Shown in pieces: positions 38,501 to 50,500 of a stretch of DNA of 64,000 bases; position 1 is the stretch's first letter, and each line of letters starts with the position of its first letter. The notes under the pieces were generated by a model, which had not been told where the DNA came from, searched no databases, and was given only the letters and a program-made list of their open reading frames with translations. The position numbers and the translations under genes are program-made. The stretch is from Parelaphostrongylus tenuis (taxonomy: Eukaryota; Nematoda; Chromadorea; Rhabditida; Metastrongylidae): positions 28,501-92,500 of the forward strand of contig JAHQIW010000951.1 of the NCBI GenBank assembly GCA_019055375.1, read 5' to 3'.

Positions 38501-41500
38501 TTTTTCGTTATAGACAGCGATAATTTTCATGAAGAATATCTTTGCTTTCGATACTTCTAAGTCTGAAAATCGTTTCTATTCAGATCTGTAAACATCATCT
38601 CCGATCAATAGCGATTTTAGTGAATGGTTTCACCTTTGCTTCTTTTCGCTTCTTCTGAGTATTATTTCACTTCTAATCTTTTCTTTCAGGTGGCCCGAAA
38701 TTTTTCTGAATTAGCATCCGATTTGGAGCTGCTCAATCGTGGATCGTCACGAGCTCAAGAATCGCTGAAGTGGGTTTCTTTTGAAAAATCTATTCGAGTC
38801 TTCGATATCGAAAAATGCGTTTAATTTGTAAATTTTATCTAAATCTTCGTTTTTTTACGACTCATGCACTTCTGCAGTCATTTTTCAACTCCTTTCGATG
38901 CCAGAGGAAAATTTGGATTTTGTGGAAAGTTGCTGAAGTTTCTCTTTTTCTTACTTTGTGATCTTTCTCTCTTGAGATAAAGGTTCCTAATTTCGATGCA
39001 TATACATATACATGCGTTTATATACTTGTACGTATACATATTATATATATATATATATGTACATAATATACATATGTACGTACATACATATACATATGTC
39101 ATTCTCCTAGAAGTCACTTTTTTCTCTTCTTCTGTGCTTTTTTGGAGCTTTTTGATCACTTTTGCCCTCAAATCTCAGTAGTTTCTTGAAGAAAAAACTC
39201 AAAAACGTATTAGTAAAGACGCTCAAGCATGTAATATGCTGAAATATTTTTGTTGCTAACTCTAACTGTATGCTTTGCTGCTGTTCCTAAATTCGTTAAG
39301 TGGCCGTCAAATTGAATAAAGAAGTCTTCGGCAAGGATATCAGGCATCATTATGCATGTGCTGAACGAAGCTGCCGGCTAGATAGCCTACTGGGCTACTT
39401 GGCACTGCTCCGATCGCTTCGATGCCATTAACCATTGTAGTATAGTTGGCTTGTGGCTTTTCTCTCGCTGTCAAAATCCGTGTCAAAATCTGAAAATCTC
39501 CAGATCGGCACTGTAACCGCCAAAATTCAAATCTTATATGCATGAAGCTTCCCTACTTATTCATCCATTTACTATTACATTGTACTTATGCTCGTCGAAA
39601 AATGTCGAGTAGTTGGATAGTCAAATAATCGAATATTCGAGTATATTCGATCGATAAAAATTAGGAACATACAATATGAACTGAGAAATTCTATTTTGAC
39701 CATACGAAAAAAATCTTTTTTTGGTGTTTACGTTTTTTTTCTGTAACTCATTAGCACAGTATAACTCAAAACATGTAACAAAGACTGAAAAAACTAGTTT
39801 TCAAGCGTAGTCAGGCTGATTGTTGCATTCTGTAGTTTCTTGAAGGTAACGTACTTTCTCGTTATAATCTCTCTTGCTTACTTTTGTACGATTCTTTTGT
39901 CATGTTGTTAATTCTGAAGAATTATTGTCGATCGAATCAGAAGCCTCTAACGATTTTTATTTTTGCTGTTTAGAAAAAAGAAAAAAAGATGACTAAATCT
40001 ATAAGAAGTTTGCTATAATTATGTAAAGTTGCAAATATTCTAGGGGCCCTTTAGCTGAGAAATAATTCGAAAGCGTTTTTTCCGAGAAAAATGGAACCTC
40101 AAAAGTCCCTATTTTTGTACATTTATCTTTACAATTTACAAAAAATTCCCAACTCTCATTGACTTCTATCGCTTTGTTTTATTCAAAGATTGTTTCCATT
40201 TTGATGCCATAATATGAAGCTGATAAGGACATGACATGTTTTGAGTTGTGAGATCTGGTGCTTTATACGTACCTATTAAGACTCAGCAGTAGCACCCTCC
40301 CTTGGTTATGCCGAAACTCTAAGGTTAAATAATCTTCTATTAAGTAATCGACGCCGATTAGTAAATAACCCCAAGTGAGGTGATGGAGTTACTTGACATT
40401 GTGGTGACCGGCAGTCGATAATATAAAGTGTCAATAAAATCTCTAAGATCTCTTTTATATTTGTTGTGATGAGTTCAACTGAGGACTGTAAAACATTTTC
40501 GTTCTCGAAAATTCGAATATACTGCCCGAATATTTGGCATTCGAGCATAAGTACATATAAAGAATAACACTAAAAATCTTTTTTTTTTCCTCGCATGTGG
40601 TGAAGACGATTTTAGATTCACAAGGACAATGCCGGTTACCCGCAGTGGTGCTTATTATGATCGCTTTCGGTCGTCCAACTACGACAATACGATGACGGCG
40701 AAGACGTCGCCAACGACGGTAGCGTTTCGTCAACCGTCGGTCGTCAACTACGAACCCTATTGGCGTGATCCATCGTACTACAGAAGACGGTCGGTACTAT
40801 CGTTGTAATGATGCTCCACAAAAGCATGTCTTGTCACATCATTCATAATCTAAGCTCTGAACTATCATGGATCATCATAAAAGGCTACTCGTTGGATAAA
40901 TGTCCCTCGCAAAAGCAATCTCGCCCTCCCACTCGCTTATCGCTCACACCCACTAGGCGAACCTCCCTTTCAAACGTAAGCCATGAAACGGCAGCATGTT
41001 GAAAAATTGCTCTCCCAAGACTTGTTTATCCAGAGATTGCTCAGTTAGAATCGGAATTCTTCTATTCACCCGTATGGGGAAGGGGCGCTGTCTGTGTTCT
41101 AATCATATTCGAATATTATCATATTAAAACTCTGTAGTCTAGGCGAGAACACATTATGTTACTTCGTCGTAAAGGTGGCCGGTTTCCTATGAATGTAGTT
41201 TTCCTGGATTAATTTTCAAATGTAAGGATACCGTAGCGGAAAACAATAGCGAATTTCGTGAAGTCGTCGTCCGCTGACGATATATTTGTTGATCAGTTCA
41301 GAATGGAACCATATCGGTCAAAGTAGTCGAATATGTGAGGAATAAGGAATTAAAAAGTCTGATTCAACCAGGAGTGTTGGCACTTGGTCAGATTTTCCTT
41401 CCCGCCATATTGTCCTCACTTCACACGCCATCGAACGGCGGGAAGCCAACGTAATCTTATTATAAGCCAGTCCAGCGGAAGCAAAATCCGATTACGTCGA

Positions 41501-44500
41501 AGATACAATACTAAAGATTATCCAAAAAATTTCAACTTTGAAAATTTGGTGGTCGACATAACAGCGGATGAAAACGCAGGAAAAGTTTCTACCGCAAAAA
41601 CACGGAATTATCTCGATCCGCACGAAATTTTTGAGAAAATCATTCGATGTGATTTTTTCATCTCATGATGTAGATTCCTTCACTGTGAAGACAATGTTTG
41701 ACCAAGACAATTTCGGCTTTGAACATCATCCGTGAGCGGTCGGTTGATTTTCTTTCCTACTTCTGTTTTGATTTCGGCCTAACATCATCTCGCAATCAAC
41801 AAGTGAAAAGCCCGACCAAAGATCCATATTCGAAATCCATTCCTAGGAAATGACATCGTGAGACCTGAAAATGCCCTTGCAAGGTTATCAGGAAATCAAG
41901 AAATATTATATGCACGAGCCGGCAATATACCATTTGGAATACGTGCTGGGGTCCTCACAACTAGTAAAGACGGACCATCTAAGTAAGTAAATAAGTAAGT
42001 AAGAAGACAATGTTCACAAAAAGTCAAGGGAGAAAAATGGAAAATATTCAACCCCGACGACTTAACGGTGTTCATGAGTTGTCGACGTTGCGAGTCCTGA
42101 ACAGAGGAGAATCAGGAGCGACTTTTGTCATTGTTAGCCTAATGATGATTTATGACAACGAGAGTTATTTTTTTCTAATAATTTTAGCTTTACTTGCTTG
42201 TTTTTTCGTGGCTTCGTGCTCGCATTTGCAAAAAATTATGCTTTACATTATGCTTGTCGCTCAAGCTTAGAAGATTTCTTGTGTTTGCTCTCTAACCAAC
42301 ACATTTAACAAAAAGAAACGTTGGTAAATGAGGTATGGGCCAATCATGAATCGATTTTCTGATCAGTAAAATCTAATCAATGCAATTAATAGATCCATTG
42401 ATTAATACTGCTAAGCGTCTTCTTGGTTGTTTCTTCCAAAAAATTTGCGGCGTTGTAAAGGTACTTGTAAACGTAAATATTATGTCGGCATAGACGCTCG
42501 TCGTTAGTTTATCAAGCTGGAGAAAAAGTAACACTTGCTCTTGTTGTTTTATAAAAAAGTCTGAGAATATAATTTATGCGGTTAGCAACATTTCATTAGA
42601 AATTGAGGAATGAAACAAAAATTGGTTGTCGGAAAGATTTCAAAAATGTCAGAATGGAAAGTATCAGTTGCCCAAAATAATCTATATTCACTCCTGAATT
42701 GATCGTTATGGATCGTCGCTGTCTGTTCTTTTCATGTCGTCCTTTCACCTTCAAATCGTAGATTTTTTTGACAAAAAAGTTTGTCAAGAAAATTTGAGTT
42801 GTCCTATTCAAAGTACTTCAAGTACTAAGCAATCAAACAGTTGATGTATTCGACCACTTAATGATTTCCGTTTCCCATAAGAAAATATTGGAATGTCCTG
42901 CAATTTCTTTAGCACCATGTTCTCTATGGAGTTTTTCTTCTATTTCAAACTGGGTTATTGCCCAAAGGCCCTGGTATGTTGAGAATGTTCTAGTAGCTTT
43001 TAGCCAGGGGGCATAATCACCACTCACCATTTGAGCGAAATGAGCTCCACAAAGTGATGTCTCGATGGACACAGCATTGACCGACCAGCTCACATTGCAA
43101 AGTCGACTCGCCACTTGTAGAGAGTAGTCTGGACCATGGTACCACATCCACCGAATAGCCCTGATGGTGCTTCATCGGAACCAATCACCTCCTCCTCGCT
43201 CTGAACCAATATTTGTGAAGTAAAATTGGAACATTACAACCAGCTCGAAAATGAGCTCACCGACTTCTTTGCTTGCCAGCCTCATTTTTCTAAAGGAAAT
43301 ATATCCCGTTTTTGATCAGTGAATGGTTGCATTTCATTGATTATAATGGTGGTTGTATTGTAGATTGAGTAATTTCTTTAGATGAAAAAACAATTAAATC
43401 AACAAAAGTGTTGGATTGCAAATGAAATTATTGAATAACCCCAACTTGGGAAATAAAATAAAAATGGAGCTGAAGTTAGAGTGAAGTTTTATTTGAGATA
43501 CTAGATCAGGAAATTACTACCAAAATACGGCACAGTGTCGTACTTTTGTCACCATTCACTTAACGGCTATTACTCATGACATTTTTGAGCTTATATGAAT
43601 CGTTCTAGATTGGCAGAAGATCGTGACGAAAACTCTTCATCATTGGATTCCGACGCGCATGCTATGCGACATACCACTTATGCATTGGTGAAGACTCGTA
43701 AAGACAGCGATGGCTATCACGATCGTATACGAAGCAGTTCTCCGGAAGACGAACGCCTTAACAGTAACGAAAACGACAACGACAACGACGAATGTGACGA
43801 GGATGACGTCGACGTCGACGGTGACGGTGACAGTGGAGGCGGAAGCGGAGTACTTGAGACGCGGCGTGGTCTTAGCCCGGAGCGCGATTGTTCCGACTAC
43901 ATGAGCCGCGACCGGAAGGTCTCCTTTAGCACCGCACCGATACCAGTTAGTCTAATATCAATATTTTTTACCAGATTATCTAATGCATATTCAAAAGATG
44001 AATGTGATGCTCAGTAAGGATCGCTTTTACTTGTATTAATAGTCGATAGGCTGGAGTTAAGTCGTTAGGTGATGGGTGTACAGTGTCAATGTCTATTCAT
44101 GAAGCTCAAACCCGACTCCCAACTCGGCATGAGTAAAGAAATGCGAAGTTCCTTACGCGAAGTCGCTGAACGTTAGCAATTAGACTTCGAAAAAGTAGAA
44201 ATACCAACCTCATGCAAGTTTTAATTGAAGAAAAGCGTAAGAACATTTGCTTTTCTATCTGAAGTTCAATGAAATAATGAACCTTGTAAGTGAATATGTC
44301 GTCTTCTCGCACATGAGAACTACCACTTCATCAAAATTCACGATCCTGTCTTCAATCATCGTGTTTCCCTTCGTCTAGCTTCTCGTCTAACGATCAATTC
44401 CGTTGAGCGTTCCAATTCATCCGTGAGTTTTCGAAAAGCCTTGTATGGTAGATAGATAGTGATTGACTGAGAAATCACTGACTTCATCTTTTAAGTCATC

Positions 44501-47500
44501 AATTTCCCGACCAACTTGCAGTCAAAGAATGAAAAGCTTTGTGTAGATCTAAAGAGTGTTTCTAAAAAGGAAACAGTGTTACGGATCTAGAAAATATACA
44601 AAAAGACTACGCTTTATGATTATACCTTCTTGCATGTTTTCTTTTGTTCGTTCACAGGACCACCTTGTAATTTAAACTCGTTAGGCCACGTTTTAGTCCC
44701 TATAGTAGAACCCCATGAGTAGCCTTGTTGTAGGCAGCAAATGACGCCTCGCATCCTACAGTACCCTGCAATAGTTGCTAATTAATTCCAGGTGTACTGT
44801 ACACATTCGGTCGACGAATACGATCGAAAAAACGAAGACATTGATCCAGTTGCAAGTTGTGCTGAATACGAATTAGAAAGGCGACTTGAACGCATGGAAT
44901 TGTTCGATGTTGTACTTGAAAAAGGACCAGAAGGGCTTGGAGTATCGATTATCGGTTAGTTCCTTTTTCTGGCTGGAGCAAAATGAAGTTTATCAAATTT
45001 GGAGGCTAATAGTGTTTGAAATGTCAAGATTGAAATTCTTTCCACCAAATGTGAAGAGCAGTAAATGGGAACGGATAGCGAACGAAGTTCTGAGTCGTTA
45101 AGGTATGGGAGTTGGTGCTGACTCCGGACTCGAGAAATTGGGTATCTTCGTTAAAAATATCACTCCCGGTGGAGCTGTGCACAGGTAGTACTATATCCGT
45201 TTTAATGTTATAAAATGAAGATATCTGATTCTTAGAAATACATCTGAATTTTTTGTACACTACTTTTCATGTTCGGTATTGTAGAAATTGTGATAATTTT
45301 TCTTTAGTGTAAGGATGTGGAGATGTTCTGTGATGGAATTTAAAATTTTTCTTGTTACACACAAAGAAAAACTAGTCATTTTTTCGTAGTTTTCTTATTT
45401 AGAAATTATGAGGTTGTTAAGTTGAGTAGTCGCTTTTTGAATGCTACAATATACCTAAGAAAAACACCATGTTTTGTTCTCCGATGGTGTTTTTCAGTGC
45501 CAATGAACGTGCTATGTTACAAGAACTTTTTCAGTGCTTCGTGGCAATTTTATCTCATTGTGAAATTTTGCAAGTACAAACAGCTTTAATATGTATTATC
45601 TATTCTGTTGCGCAATACCTTTAGGGCTATTTACGATCATATCGCTCCTTGATTCGACCACTAAAATCAACCATATCCTTACTCGACAGAGATTAATTTT
45701 TTGATAGCTAAATCAGCTATATTATTTACCTAACTGACTAATAAACTTCTAAGATTTCAGAGATGGTCGAGTGCGAGTATGCGATCAAATCGTATCAGTT
45801 GACGGCAAAAGCTTAGTCGGTGTCAGCCAACTTTATGCCGCTGAAACACTTCGGGCCACATCGAATCGAGTTCTGTTTACTATCGGTAAGTTTATGTCCT
45901 CAGATATTCCTCTACTTCATATAAGCTTCACATCAGCCCGAGCCATTTTCATTTCCTCACTGTCGTTCATTACTCTTACAACTCAAAGCTATTTTTCTGA
46001 ACATTCTGAATTGAGAATGAAAATAAGTTTTGCAATTGGGTCTTCGTTCCTAACCAGATCTCTAACTTCACAAAAACGGTGAACTACGTCCTTCAGCAGG
46101 GCTGACCTTGTTAGAGATCGAAACTTTGTCATATGCCGCAATTCGTTGTTGCTAACATACATTCCTTTGACAGTAGGAGGCGATCAACCATTGAGGGATT
46201 TTAGTCATGATATTGGAATAGTAAAAGTAAAAGTAATAGTAATAACAGCAGAAATAATAATTTTGCTACTGCTATCATTGTGTTGTTCTGGATTCAGGTC
46301 GGGAGCCGAACTTGGAGGAATCCGAGGTGGCTCAACTAATCCGCCAGTCACTGGAAGCGGATCGCTCACGACTCGTTGCCGAAGAAGGCGAAGAGAGTCA
46401 ACCGGAGGAAGGCGAACACCCGTTGAGCACCCGGAGTATGGATGAGTCTGAGATTAGGGTAAGCACAAAAAATTGAATGCTTTCTAATCCTGCTAATTGT
46501 ACCTCCTATTCAATATTCTAGACCTTTGCCTGAAATCATTTTCATTTTCTCACCTTATCATCATTAGGTTTTTTGTGGGTAAAAAATACTAACGAACATT
46601 TTTTACTCTTTGAATTTACTTTTGAAGTGAGAAATCACCGACCTTTTTTTTCTTCGTTAAGAACATGACATTGATATCAATTATTTAGTATTAATTACGA
46701 AAACACGTACATTATGTAGTACATGTATAGATTCAAAGTAACATCTTGAGCCATATGTGGCCACCCAGTGATTGAATCTCAAAGATAAAAGGATAAAGCT
46801 CTCGTCGTTGATCAATTTCTGGCTGATGCGCCATGCATTCGTCTTCATCTTGCATCGTTTGAGGTGAATGAATGCATGTCTGGCCTTTACAATGACTCGC
46901 AGTGGTCTACCAACGTATAAAATCGGTGCTGCTATCCCCTCAGGCAATCTGGTTCTAACTCATCATCACCAGAAGGATGGAAGGCTCGGTGAGGATCGAG
47001 CGCGGGATCGAGCTAACGACCATCGGCTGATCACCACAGTACCACATGTGTGTCGCGGAGAACCTTCAACCACTTGTGCCATACGCGCTCCATCTCATAA
47101 ATTTCGCATAATGAAGAGATTTCTTTGCACTGTTATAAATGTTTATTATCACCACTGAACGTGAAGATTTTTCTCAAAGAAAATATAATGCAAAAGGGAA
47201 ACACTTACAAAGCTTTCGTCTAGTATGATTTCAGTTGAGTTTCTCTGAACCCTTTAACGTTTCAGTCTGACAATAATGTTCTCTGTCGATTCGTTTGCAA
47301 TAACTCTGTTGACTCGAACATTATAGGCAAGAATTACGGCACTTGAACTTGAATTGGAAATGTCACAAAAGAAAGCCGATCAAATGCATCAAGTATTGGA
47401 CAGCACCAAGTCGCATTATGATCAACTTGAAAAGAAATATGATCAAGCCAATCAACTGCTACGAAATTATCAAGAAAGGTAAGATCTTGCCTCGAGTAAG

Positions 47501-50500
47501 CCCATTAAGGTTAGCCGTTATGCTGAAAAAAAAACACTTTTGTGCGAGAAACTATTGAGCAGAGAAGTTTCGTTTTCTTTTACTACATGACCCGATATCT
47601 TGAGCTTTTTTTTGCGCGCTTCCCAGCTCCATTTCCTCATTTCTACTATCAATGAAGATCTTCGAACGTGTTTGCGTGCAATATCGGCTATTGACATTGG
47701 TGGTTTCTCGTCTCCGTCAAGAATGCTTTGAATGCTTGTAGAATTAATGCTCCTTGGAATCGTGATATATGCGTGTTCGAGCATTCCCACGTGAATTGGA
47801 AGAATTGCTCTTATCCCAGACTAGTCTGGTAGCAATTTCCCGACACAGGAAGGATGAGAGGCCTGATTGGCTATCGAGGAGCGCCTGAGCGGCTTGGATC
47901 TTTCAGTAATTAAAGGGATTGCTACCACTGTATTCCCTGCTCCCTAGAAAAGTTCCATAGAGATATAAAAGCATTGAGTGAGAGTAGAAAACGAAAATGT
48001 CATCAAGAAGCAGACTAGGATTGGTGAGAAGGAAAAAAAAATTATTCAGAATATTATATCAAAAGATCGACTGTTTTTGAAACCCCCCAAAAAACATTCA
48101 ATATAATTCCAAAAAAAAGAATGATTTAAGCTCAAAAAAGGGGTTGGTAAGCCCAGGGTCATACACCGGTGTTTCGGAGGTTCGTCCTCCTCATCAGTGA
48201 CCCCCGCCCCACATTCAGCCCTGCATTGAAGCAAGGAGGGTGGCGTATGTGGTGATGGCACAGTGTACTATGACACTGTACCATCACCACCTCTCAGTCG
48301 ATAGATTTTTGCTGTTAGATCAAAACTATATCAAAAGATCGACTGTTTTTGAAACCCCCCAAAAACATTCAATATAATTCCAAAAAAAAGAATGATTTGA
48401 GCTCAAAAAAGGGGTTGGTAAGCCCAGGGTCATACACCGGTGTTTCGGAGGTTCGTCCTCCTCATCAGTGACCCCGCCCCACATTCAGCCCTGCATTGAA
48501 GCAAGGAGGGTGGCGTATGTGGTGATGGCACAGTGTACTATGACACTGTACCATCACCACCTCTCAGTCGATAGATTTTTGCTGTTAGATCAAAGCTATA
48601 TCAAAAGATCGACTGTTTTTGAAACCCCCCAAAAAACATTTAATATAATTCCAAAAAAAAGAATGATTTAAGCTCAAAAAAGGGGTTGGTAAGCCCAGGG
48701 TCATACACCGGTGTTTCGGAGGTTCGTCCTCCTCATCAGTGACCCCCGCCCCACATTCAGCCCTGCATTGAAGCATTCAGAATATGTTTGGACACTTACC
48801 AACCAAAAGGAAAAGTGAGTCATTACTGCCTATGAGCTAGAGCGCTCGGGAGCATTTGATTTGTATTTGTCTCTTGTGCCTCTGTATATCCTAAAGTGAA
48901 GGAGAAATAAGATGATGAAGGGGACTGATGTCGATTGCAAACACTTATTTCTTGTTTTCTTTTCGCGACATGACATTGTGGCAGTTAGTCATTAGTCATT
49001 CGCTTCGCTCTAGCTTGGAAAGTGAACTAAAGGTGTTTTAAGAATGGGAGTGGTGGCAATGACCAATAGGCGTCGCCAATGGCATTGATCTTCAACAGGA
49101 ATTCTGAAGAAACTTTTGGAAATACGTTTTCATAAACGGCAATCGGTCAATATCTCACACAAATATAAGATTTACTTTTGAAATGACTTGTCAGCTTTAT
49201 TCAATACATTATGGCATAGCGAAATTTGAGATGTGATGCGATACTCATAGGTTCGAATACGATTTTGTTCGAACTCATTAAGCTTTACATGGGTCTCAGA
49301 TAGGGCTTCTGTAAGGAACCTGTGTCTGAGGTTAGAAATTGTGCCTTGATCATCGGAATGTTCGCGCAAATCAATCTGAGGGAAAAATTCACTCAATCAT
49401 TTCTAGAGAAATCGAATGCTCAACTCTTTCCTCTCAAGTGATCCTTAATCACAATCTATAGCTGATCTTTTTATTCTTATAATAATGCTCACAAGTGTTT
49501 GATATAGATAAATCCCTGAGAAATTCGCTATGTATTCGGCTTCGTTCGTAATAATGTTGAAGAGACTAGATGCATATATAGCCCTTTCAAAGACTTACGG
49601 TGGACTGCGGTGTCAAGACACTGTTTTTTATACTCCCAGACAACTCGGATACAGCTTTATCGTCACGGATAGATGGAAGATTCGATAAGCCCAAGACGAG
49701 AGACCGAACCGCCAACCATTTTAGGGTGTATTGCAGGGCACCTCCGACAATTTGACATGAACGCTCCTCACCCCTATTATTGTTGTCGATTTTACATCGC
49801 GATCATCAATATATTCATAAGATCATTGCTAGTTAGACAATTATTTATAATTGTCAATCATCTTCGTTCACATTGACAAGAGTCTGACTTTTTAGGGAGA
49901 AAGAACTTCTTTCACGTGAGGAGAATCACGTTGAACAACTTCGCGACAAAGATGCCCATTATACACATCTCGTTGCTCAACTCAAGGTAGTTTATTTATC
50001 CAGAATTAAGATCCGTGAATAGTGGAAACAGAAACGAGTTTGAAGTCTAACACTTATCATTTCGGTTTTCTATACCATCATTATTCAATTTCTAACACAT
50101 ATGTTATATAAAGGACTGACGTCTTTCATACAGGAACGTATTGATGAACTTGAGGCAAAACTTGAAGAAATGGATCAGCGGCGGCTTTCAATCACCAACA
50201 ACGAATTGTCAGAATTGAAGGAAAAGCTAAAGGTAATGCTGAGTTTAATCTCATCCACAGAGCTTATGCTTATACTGAGCTTTAACTAGTCCTTAGATCT
50301 TCTGAATTATTACGTCTCCAACTAAGTTTCCGAACTTGATCCAAAAAATAAAAATTTTTCACAAAGACAAGTTTTTCTTTCACCTACTTTGTGCAGAATT
50401 TTCGTCTTTCATCGCCAGCTCTTCGTTTTTGAACAGAATCGTCACCACTGATGAGAAATGGATCTTCTTCTTGAGCCAGCGTCGTCCAAATCAGTAGTTG

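Larger units (their letters stand above)
48055..48774 (-). repeat. Tandem array of 271-bp hammerhead repeats (retrozyme-like)
   Basis: About 2.7 units in direct tandem. Equivalent bases recur at 48156, 48427 and 48698, an exact 271-base period. Units differ by only a few bases (C-run length, A-run length, single changes), so the array is young. Each unit carries a complete type I hammerhead on the - strand. The array lies antisense in the neurabin intron between exons 10 and 11. ATTCAGAATAT occurs on both sides, at 48044-48054 and 48775-48785, and looks like a target-site duplication for the whole array. No protein-coding frame of known type lies within it. Confidence 0.88.

Noticed and set aside
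38996..39181. Paired frames over a TACATA tract between neurabin exons 3 and 4
   Set aside because: Microsatellite translations mirrored on both strands.
41384..41668. 94-residue frame in the large neurabin intron, codon-like in its second half
   Set aside because: A TCC-starting acceptor could join exon 4 in phase 0, but no downstream donor restores the phase needed for exon 5, whereas exon 4 to exon 5 joins perfectly. It could belong to a repeat.
42833..43147. 104-residue - strand frame in a neurabin intron
   Set aside because: Looks moderately codon-like but matches no family I recognise, and neither end has a convincing splice site or start context.
48046..48776. Repeated 60-70-residue frames in the 48-kb array
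   Set aside because: They are copies of the same repeat unit read through the ribozyme. Frames are not conserved at the diverged 57-kb copy, while RNA pairing is.
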